From: Trichothermofontia sp037445115
GTDB taxonomy: Bacteria > Cyanobacteriota > Cyanobacteriia > B231
Assembly: GCA_037445115.1 (NCBI GenBank)
Contig: JBBILC010000004.1
Span: 1-64,000, forward strand
Direction: 5' to 3'
DNA: 64,000 nt
The notes under the pieces were generated by a model that searched no databases, had not been told where the DNA came from, and saw nothing but the letters and a program-made list of their open reading frames with translations. This document shows positions 25,771-34,446 of this stretch, in pieces (position 1 is the stretch's first letter; every line of letters starts with the position of its first letter). The translations under genes were made by a program, and so were the position numbers.

Positions 25771-25906
25771 AATGCCCCATTGTTCAGACTCACAGATAGG
25801 CGACTGGTTGAGTAGAAGCCGGGGTGGAAGGGAGCGTATCCTGGGAATGGGGTCGTTTATGCCCAGGCCGTTGCGCTTGCGGGGGCAAATCGAGGGTTTA
25901 AATCCA

Positions 25907-26962
25907 ATGCAATTTATTGATCAAGCTGAAATTGAAGTCCGAGCAGGGAAAGGCGGGGATGGCATTGTGGCCTTCCGGCGCGAGAAATATGTGCCAGCGG
26001 GGGGACCTGCCGGGGGCAACGGGGGACGGGGTGGGTCCGTGTGGATCAGGGCAACCGCCCATCTGCAAACCCTCCTGGATTTTAAGTATGCCCGCTCCTT
26101 TAAGGCTGAAGATGGCCAGCGGGGTGGCCCGAAGAATATGACCGGGGCTTCGGGGAACGATCGCTGGATTGAGGTCCCCTGCGGCACATTGATCTACGAT
26201 GCGGAAACCGGTGAACTGCTGGGGGATTTGGTGCAGCCCGAACAAACCCTATGCGTTGCCCAGGGCGGGAAAGGCGGTTTGGGGAATGCCCATTTTCTCA
26301 GCAACAGCAATCGTGCGCCAGAGCGGGCACTGCCCGGTTTACCTGGCGAGATTCGCCAGGTACGGCTGGAGCTAAAGCTGCTAGCCGAGGTGGGGATTAT
26401 TGGTCTACCCAACGCGGGCAAATCAACCCTAATTTCCGTTCTTTCAGCAGCCCGTCCCAAAATTGCCGACTATCCCTTTACCACCCTGGTCCCCAATTTG
26501 GGGGTAGTGCGCAAACCCACGGGAGACGGGACGGTCTTTGCCGACATTCCAGGGTTGATCGAAGGGGCACATCTCGGCGTGGGGTTAGGCCATGAGTTTT
26601 TACGCCATGTGGAGCGTACTCGTCTGCTGCTGCACCTAGTGGATGCCACGGGACCCGACCCGATCGCGGCTTACCATACGATTCAAGGCGAACTCCAAGC
26701 CTATGGGCGCGGGTTGGCCGATCGCCCCCAGATCGTTGTTCTGAACAAGCTAGATGCGATCGCACCGGACCAACTGACCGCCTTAGTCGAGCTGCTACAG
26801 ACCGAACTGGGCCAGCCGATTCAGCAAATTTCAGCCGCCACAGGCTTAGGGTTGGAGACATTATTACAAGCCGTTTGGGAGCACCTTGATACGCCTGCGG
26901 AGACACGACACGAACACGGCATCCCCGTAGAAACAGCCCCCTGGGCAACCCCCGCCACCTAG
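25907..26962 (+). CDS. obgE: Obg-family GTPase ObgE
   Basis: The ATG at 25907 (MQFIDQAEIEVRAGKGG) gives 351 residues with the standard Obg N-terminus; the longer open frame from 25772 is not needed. The glycine-rich Obg fold (about 1-158) is followed by the G domain: G1 GLPNAGKSTLI, G3 FADIPGLIEGAHLG, G4 VLNKLD and G5 ISAATG. ObgE is an essential ribosome-associated GTPase linking 50S assembly with stress and growth control. The short C-terminal tail is not acidic or extended. Confidence 0.95.
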   Translation: MQFIDQAEIEVRAGKGGDGIVAFRREKYVPAGGPAGGNGGRGGSVWIRATAHLQTLLDFKYARSFKAEDGQRGGPKNMTGASGNDRWIEVPCGTLIYDAETGELLGDLVQPEQTLCVAQGGKGGLGNAHFLSNSNRAPERALPGLPGEIRQVRLELKLLAEVGIIGLPNAGKSTLISVLSAARPKIADYPFTTLVPNLGVVRKPTGDGTVFADIPGLIEGAHLGVGLGHEFLRHVERTRLLLHLVDATGPDPIAAYHTIQGELQAYGRGLADRPQIVVLNKLDAIAPDQLTALVELLQTELGQPIQQISAATGLGLETLLQAVWEHLDTPAETRHEHGIPVETAPWATPAT

Positions 26963-27044
26963 TCTGGGTGGACGTAGGCGTCTCGCCTGCCACCCCAACC
27001 TCCCCCCTAAACTTGCAGGTCAGATACCCCCATCACCGTCGGGA

Positions 27045-27079
27045 ATCTAAAATCTAAAATCTAAAATCTAAAATCTAAA
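27045..27079. repeat. Heptamer tandem repeat (STRR type), five units
   Basis: ATCTAAA is repeated five times without mismatch from 27045 to 27079, immediately downstream of the 3' end of the minus-strand gamma-glutamyltransferase gene. This matches the heptameric STRR class of cyanobacteria and shares its unit with the array at 19237. Confidence 0.8.
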
Positions 27080-27081
27080 AC

Positions 27082-28650
27082 TCAATCCCAAACCAGCCCC
27101 ACCCCATCGCGTCGCCGATCGCCCACAGCCGTCAGGGTGCCATCTGGCTGACAACTAATGGCATGAACTCCCCCAAAAAACATATTGGGAGCTTGCCAGG
27201 TAAGGACCCGATCGCCCGCGTTAGCGGCCCATTGTTGGCAAGTATTGGCTCCGGGTAGGCCAGGTTCCAGGTTTAAGACCTGCTCTTCCCAATGGAGGCG
27301 GGGACTGGTGATCGCCGTTGCCAGGGGCATTTGGAAATCGAGGACGTTAAGCAGGACTTGTAAAATGGCTGTCCGAATGCGGTTCGATCCCCCGGAGCCA
27401 AGAACTAGTTCTGGCTGGCCATCCTTGAGAACGATCGTGGGGGCCATCATGGAGGCTAGGCGTTGATTGGGTGGCCAAGTGTGGAACCCATCAGGATTCA
27501 GGTCCGCCTCCCCCAGCATATTATTGACCATGATCCCCGTCCCCGGAATCAGGAAACCGGCCCCCTCCCCATTGGATGCGGTCATACTCGCCGCGTTGCC
27601 CTCGCCATCGATGACGCTGATCTGGGTGGTACTGCCCCACTTGTTGCTCCCTGACTGGGCGGTTGCCTGGAGGGCCTGTTGGTAGGGTTGGAGAGCCGTC
27701 GGTTCAAGGAATGCAGTCAGGAGATCGGCGGTATTGAGATCACGGGGATAGCGATCGCGGCGGGCGGTATTGGTTAACTGCATCACCTGACGCAGGATGC
27801 GCAGATGGTTATCGCTACCAAAGGTCACCTGGGAAAGGTCGATCGCTTCTAAAACCTTTAGGGCAAAGCCAATGAGTAACCCCCCCGTGCTGGGCGGGGG
27901 ATTCGTCAGGATCGTGTTGCCACGATAGGTGAGGGTGATGGGCTGGCGTTCAATCACCTGATAGGCCCTCAGATCGGCCTGGGTAAGGTGTCCCCCGCCG
28001 TGTTCACAGGCGTCGATCAGCCCCCTGGCCCAATCCCCTTGATAAAGGGGACGATCGCCGTTTTTAACCACCTCAGCCAACGTGGCCGCGAACGCTGGCA
28101 TCCGCAGGATATCCCCCGGTTGCAAGGGTTGGCCCATCGGTGCATAGATCTGTTGACCCGCAGGTGTTGCCGTCAGAATGGGCGTCAGGATTTGCAAACA
28201 ATAGCTCGCGAAGGCTTGGAGCGTCACCCCCTGCTGGGCATAGGCGATCGCGGGGGCCGCCACATCCGCGAGGGGGAGGCGACCCAATTGCCGATGGATG
28301 TGCAACAACCCTTTGAGCACCCCCGGTACGGCGATGGAGCCTAACCCGATGTGGAACTGCTGGACCGCATCGCCAAAGTTCACCATCACCGGATAGAAAT
28401 CCAGATCCGCCACAGGCCGTTTGCGTTGGGGGGTTTGGGTGAAGAAATCAAAGAGCAGGTTGCGACGATCCGCCGTGTGGGCTAGGAGAAAGCCCCCGCC
28501 CGCCAGGGAAATCAAGCCCGATTCCGTCACACAGGCCGCTAGGGCCGCCGCGATCGCCGCATCAAAGGCATTCCCCCCGGCCTGCAAGATTGCCAATCCC
28601 GCTTCAGCCGTCTGGGGATGTCCAGCGGCAATGGCTCCTCGTTGCTCCAT
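27082..28650 (-). CDS. ggt: Gamma-glutamyltransferase
   Basis: A 522-residue N-terminal nucleophile hydrolase. The ATG at 28650 gives MEQRGAIAAGHPQTAEAG, the usual start of this family (a longer frame reaches 28677). The autoprocessing site is visible as WGSTTQISVID at about residues 344-354: the first Thr after GS becomes the new N-terminal nucleophile of the small subunit. SMTASNGEGAGFLIPGTGIM and GSGGSNRIRTAI follow as expected. It breaks gamma-glutamyl bonds such as that of glutathione. There is no obvious signal peptide, as in the YwrD-like group, so the enzyme may be cytosolic. Confidence 0.92.
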   Translation of the reverse strand: MEQRGAIAAGHPQTAEAGLAILQAGGNAFDAAIAAALAACVTESGLISLAGGGFLLAHTADRRNLLFDFFTQTPQRKRPVADLDFYPVMVNFGDAVQQFHIGLGSIAVPGVLKGLLHIHRQLGRLPLADVAAPAIAYAQQGVTLQAFASYCLQILTPILTATPAGQQIYAPMGQPLQPGDILRMPAFAATLAEVVKNGDRPLYQGDWARGLIDACEHGGGHLTQADLRAYQVIERQPITLTYRGNTILTNPPPSTGGLLIGFALKVLEAIDLSQVTFGSDNHLRILRQVMQLTNTARRDRYPRDLNTADLLTAFLEPTALQPYQQALQATAQSGSNKWGSTTQISVIDGEGNAASMTASNGEGAGFLIPGTGIMVNNMLGEADLNPDGFHTWPPNQRLASMMAPTIVLKDGQPELVLGSGGSNRIRTAILQVLLNVLDFQMPLATAITSPRLHWEEQVLNLEPGLPGANTCQQWAANAGDRVLTWQAPNMFFGGVHAISCQPDGTLTAVGDRRRDGVGLVWD

Positions 28651-28733
28651 TGGATTCCAACCACCTCGCCAAAACAACCCACTAGCGTCGTAGGTAATAA
28701 TAATTGAGACATGCCTGTTTGCTGGTCATCCCT

Positions 28734-28769
28734 GGTTAACATCCCGGTTAGCATCCCGGTTGACATCCC
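28734..28769. repeat. 12-bp tandem repeat, three units
   Basis: GGTTAACATCCC, GGTTAGCATCCC and GGTTGACATCCC follow each other, differing at one or two bases. They lie in the divergent gap between ggt and the terC-like gene, about 37 bp before the latter's start. They could bind a regulator or simply be slippage products. Confidence 0.75.
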
Positions 28770-28805
28770 GCTGAGATATTCTATGGCTGCTGTAAGTAAC
28801 CCTCC

Positions 28806-29537
28806 ATGCTAGATCATTTACTAGAGCTATCACCCAACGTTGGGGTAGATACCCTGTTACTGCTACCTGTGCTGATCGCTTTGGAAGCTGTCCTGTCAGC
28901 GGATAATGCGATCGCCCTAGCCGCCTTGGCTCAAGGACTCGAAAACCCAACTCTGCAACGTCGGGCATTGAACCTGGGCCTGGTGGTTGCCCTCATCCTG
29001 CGCATTGTTTTGATCCTGACAGCAACCTGGGTGATCGGCTACTGGCAATTTGAACTGATGGGGGCGGCCTATTTGTTGTGGTTAGTGTTTGAGTATTTCA
29101 CCTCCGAGGATGGTGACGAGCAACACGCCCACCACGGTCCCCGGTTTACCAACCTGTGGCAAGCCATCCCCCTGATTGCCTTCACCGATTTAGCCTTCTC
29201 CCTGGACAGCGTGACGACGGCGATCGCCCTTTCCCAAGATCGCTGGCTGGTCATCTTAGGGGGCGTGATTGGCGTCTTGACCCTGCGGTTTATGGCCGGG
29301 TTATTCATTCGCTGGCTGGATGAATTTGTCCATCTTGAGGATGCGGGATTTATTACGGTCGGCTTTGTGGGGGGGCGGCTCCTCTTGAAGGTGATCAATG
29401 ACACTCTCGTGCCCCCCCAATGGCTGATGGTAGTGTTGATTGCCCTAGTTTTTGTCTGGGGATTTTCCCAGCGCACCCCGGCAGCGTCGGCCACCGAAAG
29501 CCATGAAGTGGGAGTGGGGAGTGGCGATCAGGGATAA
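28806..29537 (+). CDS. TerC-family integral membrane protein
   Basis: A 243-residue protein with about seven hydrophobic helices. ALEAVLSADNAIALAALAQG near residue 25 and FTDLAFSLDSVTTAIALSQD near 124 are the paired TerC signatures with their acidic residues (D34 region and D134 region). TerC proteins are linked to metal (Mn) export or metalation of secreted proteins and, in chloroplasts, to thylakoid membrane biogenesis. The yybP-ykoY manganese riboswitch often found before terC genes is not visible here. Confidence 0.9.
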   Translation: MLDHLLELSPNVGVDTLLLLPVLIALEAVLSADNAIALAALAQGLENPTLQRRALNLGLVVALILRIVLILTATWVIGYWQFELMGAAYLLWLVFEYFTSEDGDEQHAHHGPRFTNLWQAIPLIAFTDLAFSLDSVTTAIALSQDRWLVILGGVIGVLTLRFMAGLFIRWLDEFVHLEDAGFITVGFVGGRLLLKVINDTLVPPQWLMVVLIALVFVWGFSQRTPAASATESHEVGVGSGDQG

Positions 29538-29731
29538 ATCGGAATCTCACCAACAAAGCTACTGTAAAGTGATGCCTCTACTGCACAATAGGGAGGGGTA
29601 GCGACCCGAATTATCCCCATGCCAATCAGACACGACTCCAGATATCGCTATGCGGCACATACCCGACAGGGACCGTCGCTTCTGGCCGCAGTCAGGTTCC
29701 AGTCGGGCCAAAACACCGTTAAGGGCCTTCG

Positions 29732-31231
29732 ATGCGTGGGGGCAACAGGAGAATGCAGATTGACCCCCCGGCCAGCCGTTCTAGCGCCATGATTGTTTCA
29801 CCGCAGCGTAGTCAGTGCCTCCAATCAGCCCTGCGGGACCCCCAGTCCCTCTATCAACTTCTCATTGACTGTCGGCGATCCAAGGGCACCGCGCCAGACC
29901 CCCAGTTTGTCAGTCTGTCGATCGCCATGCCCGCGATCGCGGGATTAGCCGTGCTAGAACACTTCCGGACCCGGGAACCGCTGCACTTTTTTTATGAATG
30001 TGTCAATCGGGAAACGGCGATCGTGGCCTTTGGCGCAGCCGCTACGGTCCAGGTATCGGGACCCGATCGCTTTCGGCGTGCCCAAACATTTATTGACCAC
30101 TGCCTGACCCACACAGTGCACTTAGGGGAGCTACACCTGCCCTGGGCCGGTTCCCACTTCTGTTGTCGGTTTACCTTTTTTGAGGGGGAAGCCAACCCCA
30201 ATCACCCCTTCCCGGCCTCAACGCTGTTTTTACCTCGGTGGCACCTGGCCCGACGGGGTTCCCAGGGGGTACTGGTTTTTAATTTGCCTCTGGGGGGGAC
30301 ATCCGATCTGTGGCATTTGGCCCAAGCGGTCTACCAACAGTACCAGCAACTCTGCACCTTTCCGCCTCCCTTACCCCGATTCCAGCCCAATACGGTTTCG
30401 GTGCGTGCTGACCACAGTACCCGGTTTCGGCGATCGATTCAGACGGTACTCACAGCGATTCAATCCCAACAGTTACATAAGGCCGTATTGGCTGATTGCC
30501 TGGAGGTCCAGGCCCAGTATCCATTTCAGGTCGGTGCCTGTCTCGATCGCCTGCGAGCGGCCTATCCAGACTGCTACGTGTTCGCCACCAGTAATGGCCG
30601 AGGGGATACCTTCTTGGGGGCCAGTCCAGAGCGGCTGATCCAGATCCAGGATCGGCAATTGACCACGGATGCCTTGGCCGGATCGGCGCCGAGGGGACAA
30701 ACGGCAGCGGCGGATGCCTCCCTCGCCAGTGCGCTCCTACACAGCCGTAAGGATCAGCATGAGCACCAAGTCGTGGTAACGTTTATTGAGCAAACCCTAC
30801 GGCAGTTGGGGCTGACCAGCGAGTTATCGGCTCCGACAATTTTGCAACTGTCCAATATTCAGCATTTGCACACGGCGATTCAAGCCACCCTACCCGCAAC
30901 CCTGCCGCCCTTGACGATCGTGGCGGCCTTACATCCCACCCCCGCCGTGGCCGGGGTTCCCCGCAACCTGGCCTGTGAATACATCCGCCGCCACGAGTCG
31001 TTTGAACGCGGCTTGTATGCCGCCCCCTTAGGCTGGGTGGACTATCGCGGGAATAGTGAGTTTTGGGTCGGGATTCGCTCTGCCCTGTTGCGTCATGATC
31101 CCCCTGAGACCGCCCATCGCTATCGCGCCCAACTGTATGCCGGGGCCGGGATTGTGGTAGGGTCAGACCCGCAGAAGGAACTGGCGGAAATTCAGTTAAA
31201 ACTGCAAGGACTGTTACGGGCATTGGGTTAG
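29732..31231 (+). CDS. menF: Isochorismate synthase (MenF type)
   Basis: The 499-residue protein has a chorismate-binding domain in its C-terminal half: QQLHKAVLADCLEV, VFATSNGRGDTFLGASPERL, ALAGSAPRGQTAAAD and SRKDQHEHQVVV with the conserved catalytic residues. The last 60 residues contain YAAPLGWVDYRGNSEFWVGI and GAGIVVGSDPQKELAE. It converts chorismate to isochorismate, the first step of phylloquinone (vitamin K1) synthesis, needed as the photosystem I electron carrier. It lies 109 bp before menD on the same strand. An alternative start is the ATG at 29753. Confidence 0.92.
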   Translation: MRGGNRRMQIDPPASRSSAMIVSPQRSQCLQSALRDPQSLYQLLIDCRRSKGTAPDPQFVSLSIAMPAIAGLAVLEHFRTREPLHFFYECVNRETAIVAFGAAATVQVSGPDRFRRAQTFIDHCLTHTVHLGELHLPWAGSHFCCRFTFFEGEANPNHPFPASTLFLPRWHLARRGSQGVLVFNLPLGGTSDLWHLAQAVYQQYQQLCTFPPPLPRFQPNTVSVRADHSTRFRRSIQTVLTAIQSQQLHKAVLADCLEVQAQYPFQVGACLDRLRAAYPDCYVFATSNGRGDTFLGASPERLIQIQDRQLTTDALAGSAPRGQTAAADASLASALLHSRKDQHEHQVVVTFIEQTLRQLGLTSELSAPTILQLSNIQHLHTAIQATLPATLPPLTIVAALHPTPAVAGVPRNLACEYIRRHESFERGLYAAPLGWVDYRGNSEFWVGIRSALLRHDPPETAHRYRAQLYAGAGIVVGSDPQKELAEIQLKLQGLLRALG

Positions 31232-31340
31232 GTGTTAGGCGTTAGGAGAGAGAAAAGGGGGGGTAGGCGTTGAGGAACAGGCAAGCTGCTTGGGGAATGG
31301 TTGTGATGGGAGTTGGAATCGGGAAATCAGGAAATCGTGA

Positions 31341-33254
31341 GTGGGCTGGGTGACAGGCGACGTGGGGATTGACGATCGCAATACCAATACGGTTTGGGCT
31401 TCGGTGTTGGCGGAGACCCTGTATCGACTGGGACTGGCCACGGCGGTGGTGTGTCCGGGGTCGCGATCGGCCCCGTTGGCGATCGCCTTGGCGGCCCATC
31501 CCGGCATTGAGGCGATCCCGGTGCTGGATGAACGTTCGGCCAGTTTTTTTGCCCTGGGATTAGCACGACGATCGGGACGACCAGCGGTTTTAGTGTGTAC
31601 ATCGGGGACGGCAGGGGCTAATTTCTACCCAGCGGTGATTGAGGCCCATGAAAGCCAGGTCCCGGTGCTGATCCTGACCGCCGATCGGCCCCCGGAGTTG
31701 CGCCAGTGCCATGCGGGGCAGACCATTGATCAGATCAAGCTCTACGGCAGCTATCCTAACTGGCAGGCGGAATTGGCAACCCCGAATGTGGCCGTGGATC
31801 GGTTAGCCTACTTGCGCCAAACGCTGGTCCATGCCTGGGAACGGACCCAATGGCCGGTGGCGGGACCGGTTCACCTCAATGTGCCACTGCGGGAACCCCT
31901 GACACCAATCGTTGATCCGGCGATCGCAGACCAGATGCAGGACTTTGAACCAGCCGTGTTTTTTGCCGGAATTCACGATCCGGTCGCCTCTCCAGTAGAC
32001 CCGGTTGCCCCCGATCGCCCCGGCACCCCCTCTTCACGTTTTGCCCTTGACCCGGCCAGCGCCAACCTGACTTCCCTACTCACCACCGTCCAACATTGGT
32101 GGCAGTGTGTTCGCGCCGCGTCTGCCCCGGAGAATCGCGGCCTCATCATCGTCGGGTTGGCCCAACCCTATGATCCGCAGGCATACTGTCAAGCGATCGC
32201 GGCGTTGGCCACCCGATTGCAATGGCCCGTATTAGCAGAGGGATTATCCCCATTGCGGAACTTCCAGGCCCTCTGTCCCGCGTTGATCACCACCTATGAT
32301 TGGCTGCTACGCGATCGCCAGTGGCGGGCGACGGTCTGCCCAGAAATTGTCTTGCAAATTGGCGAACTACCCACCAGCAAGGAACTCCGCCAGTGGCTTA
32401 CCCAGGTGCAACCCCAGCGCTGGATCGTCGATGCCAGTGACCACAACTTTGACCCCCTCCACGGTCCCACCCAACACCTGCGGCTATCCCTAGAAACCTT
32501 GAGCACGCTCATCACAACCCAAATTGCTCCCGCTACTGCCTACGCCCCAACCGCCTATTGCTTGTCCTGGACCGAAGCCGAGCACCGAGCACGCACCGAA
32601 ATAGATGCGACCCTAGCCGCATTATCAAACCCGTTTGAAGGCAAAGTGGCATGGTTGTTAGCCCAGACGCTCCCGATCGGGACGCCCCTCTTCATCGCCA
32701 ACAGTACCCCCGTGCGCGATGTGGAATGGTTTTGGCCCCCCGGCGATCGCCAAATTCGTCCCTTTTTCAACCGAGGTGCCAACGGCATTGACGGCATTCT
32801 CTCAACCGCCTTAGGCATTGCCCATCGCCATCAACCCAGCGTCCTGTTAACCGGGGATTTAGCCCTCCTGCACGATACCAATGGGCTACTGCTAGGGAAA
32901 AAGCTGGTCGGTCATTTGACGATCGTGCTGATTAACAACAATGGCGGGGGCATTTTTGAGTCACTGTCGATCGCCCAGTTTGACCCCCCCTTCACCGAAT
33001 TTTTTGCAACGCCCCAGCAGATTAACTTTGCCCAATTCTGCGCCACCTCCGGTATTGAGCATATTCGGATAACCGACTGGCAACAGTTCCAGGGCTGGTT
33101 AAATCCGCTGCCCACGACGGGGATACGGTTGCTGGAAGTGCGAAGCGATCGCCAAGCGGATGCTCACTGGCGTAAGCAATTTTTTGCCCGCCCCCCCCAT
33201 TCCCTCCCTGCGGGTCAGGCATCGTCCTGTTTCTTAGGGGGCTTCACGTCCTAA
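31341..33254 (+). CDS. menD: SEPHCHC synthase MenD
   Basis: A 637-residue thiamine diphosphate enzyme that joins 2-oxoglutarate to isochorismate in the second step of phylloquinone synthesis. VCPGSRSAPLAIALAAHP, DERSASFFALGLAR and LTADRPPELRQCHAGQTIDQ mark the N-terminal domain, and LTGDLALLHDTNGLL is the ThDP/Mg binding motif. The start appears to be GTG at 31341; no ATG lies nearby in frame. It is directly downstream of menF, so the two likely form an operon. Confidence 0.95.
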   Translation: MGWVTGDVGIDDRNTNTVWASVLAETLYRLGLATAVVCPGSRSAPLAIALAAHPGIEAIPVLDERSASFFALGLARRSGRPAVLVCTSGTAGANFYPAVIEAHESQVPVLILTADRPPELRQCHAGQTIDQIKLYGSYPNWQAELATPNVAVDRLAYLRQTLVHAWERTQWPVAGPVHLNVPLREPLTPIVDPAIADQMQDFEPAVFFAGIHDPVASPVDPVAPDRPGTPSSRFALDPASANLTSLLTTVQHWWQCVRAASAPENRGLIIVGLAQPYDPQAYCQAIAALATRLQWPVLAEGLSPLRNFQALCPALITTYDWLLRDRQWRATVCPEIVLQIGELPTSKELRQWLTQVQPQRWIVDASDHNFDPLHGPTQHLRLSLETLSTLITTQIAPATAYAPTAYCLSWTEAEHRARTEIDATLAALSNPFEGKVAWLLAQTLPIGTPLFIANSTPVRDVEWFWPPGDRQIRPFFNRGANGIDGILSTALGIAHRHQPSVLLTGDLALLHDTNGLLLGKKLVGHLTIVLINNNGGGIFESLSIAQFDPPFTEFFATPQQINFAQFCATSGIEHIRITDWQQFQGWLNPLPTTGIRLLEVRSDRQADAHWRKQFFARPPHSLPAGQASSCFLGGFTS

Positions 33255-33366
33255 GGGCCAGAATACTCAGCCAGCGAATGCCCTGCGCTTGCGGGATAGA
33301 AGGGGGTTCCCGTCAGGACAGACCCACAGTGCTAAAAATCTGCTAGACAGATCCCGACCGACTGGG

Positions 33367-33393
33367 TTTACATTAGAAATTAGAGACTATACT
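33367..33393 (+). promoter_or_regulatory. Candidate promoter of the chemotaxis operon
   Basis: TTTACA (33367-33372) and TATACT (33388-33393) lie 81 bp before the first gene, with a 15-bp spacer that is shorter than ideal. The -10 element is good; the -35 assignment is weak. Confidence 0.35.
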
Positions 33394-33473
33394 AACAGGG
33401 AAGCAGCGTATCCTGCGACTGCTATGGCTTTGGTCATGGGCAATGAGCGCGGCGACTTGGAAGGGCAAGCGTA

Positions 33474-33839
33474 ATGAGTCTAGTGCTAGTGGTAGAAGAC
33501 AGTGTGCCGCAACGGGAGATGATCACTGAGCTATTAAAGAATAGTGGTCTGAAGGTCTATGTTGCTAGTGATGGTGTCGAAGCCTTAGAGCAGATCCAAG
33601 TTCAGCGTCCAGATCTGGTCGTATTGGATATTGTTATGCCCCGGATGAATGGGTACGAGGTGTGTCGGCGGATCAAAGCCGATACCAAAACCCAGGATAT
33701 CCCTGTGGTGATGTGTTCCTCCAAGGGCGAAGAATTCGATCGCTATTGGGGAATGCGCCAGGGTGCAGATGCCTACATTGCCAAGCCATTTCAGCCAACG
33801 GAACTGGTTGGGACCGTCAAACAGCTTTTGCGCGGATAG
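33474..33839 (+). CDS. CheY-like response regulator (PilH/PixH type)
   Basis: A 121-residue stand-alone receiver. The acidic pair is ED at VLVVEDSVPQRE, the phosphoacceptor is the Asp of LVVLDIVMPRMNGYEV (about residue 52), and KPF holds the conserved Lys. CSSKGEEFDRYWGMRQGADAY is the wording found in PilH/PixH regulators that control type IV pilus motors. It is the first gene of an operon with CheW (18 bp on), MCP and CheA. A PatA-type PilG regulator, which often precedes it in cyanobacteria, is missing here; menD is upstream. Confidence 0.9.
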   Translation: MSLVLVVEDSVPQREMITELLKNSGLKVYVASDGVEALEQIQVQRPDLVVLDIVMPRMNGYEVCRRIKADTKTQDIPVVMCSSKGEEFDRYWGMRQGADAYIAKPFQPTELVGTVKQLLRG

Positions 33840-33857
33840 TGGGAGAAGAGAGAGGGT

Positions 33858-34400
33858 ATGGTCGCAAGTTCAGATTTTCTCAAGGGCCGAGGGCCAGGGC
33901 AGGTACCTGCTTTCCAGGGATCGGATGAGGGGATGGGTAATCCCGAAGGTGAGTTACACCTCCGATTCTATGTGCCTGCCGGTACTGAGTTTGCCCTCCA
34001 TGCCGTCGGGATTAAGGAGGTGATTTCCCTTTCCCCCGATCGCATTACCCCCATACCCAATGTTTCTCCCCTGCTCCTGGGAACCCTCAACCTACGCGGC
34101 CAAGTGATTTGGGTTGCCGACTTGGGGCAATTTCTAGGGGATACCACCCTCCTTAATACCGATCGTAACGAGATTTCGGTGGTTGCCGTTCAGGACCAAG
34201 ACACTATTCTAGGGCTGGCTGTGGACCAAATTGTGGGCATGGACTGGCTCGATCTCGACGAGTTACAAATTGCAAGCAATGTACCTGACAGCATTCTGCC
34301 CTTTTTACGGGGGGAATGGGTTTTGAACGAGGACGCAGGTGAAACATTGCGGCTGCTTGACCAGGCAGCCATTATTCGGTCAGCACGGTGGGCAGCCTAG
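33858..34400 (+). CDS. CheW-like adaptor (PilI type)
   Basis: A 180-residue CheW-domain protein with the conserved core LLLGTLNLRGQVIWVADLGQFLG (about residues 72-95) and AVDQIVGMDWLDLDEL (about 121-136). It would couple the receptor to the CheA-like kinase in the control of type IV pilus motility. An N-terminal extension of about 30 residues is present. It lies 18 bp after the CheY gene and 46 bp before the MCP gene. Confidence 0.88.
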   Translation: MVASSDFLKGRGPGQVPAFQGSDEGMGNPEGELHLRFYVPAGTEFALHAVGIKEVISLSPDRITPIPNVSPLLLGTLNLRGQVIWVADLGQFLGDTTLLNTDRNEISVVAVQDQDTILGLAVDQIVGMDWLDLDELQIASNVPDSILPFLRGEWVLNEDAGETLRLLDQAAIIRSARWAA

Positions 34401-34446
34401 ACTGCCGATATTTCCAGGACACTTAAAGCGGCAGGAGAAGTCATCG

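Larger units (their letters stand above)
25462..25906. other. Divergent intergenic region, about 445 bp, regulatory palindrome and REP-like repeat
   Basis: No gene is supported; the frame running into obgE from 25772 lacks similarity before residue 46. It contains the promoter and palindrome for the monooxygenase (25528-25547) and a long imperfect inverted repeat (25668-25770). Confidence 0.6.

Noticed and set aside
28678..28805. yybP-ykoY manganese riboswitch before the TerC gene
   Set aside because: The gap is too short and lacks the conserved GGGGAGUAG-type blocks; only a 12-bp repeat is present.
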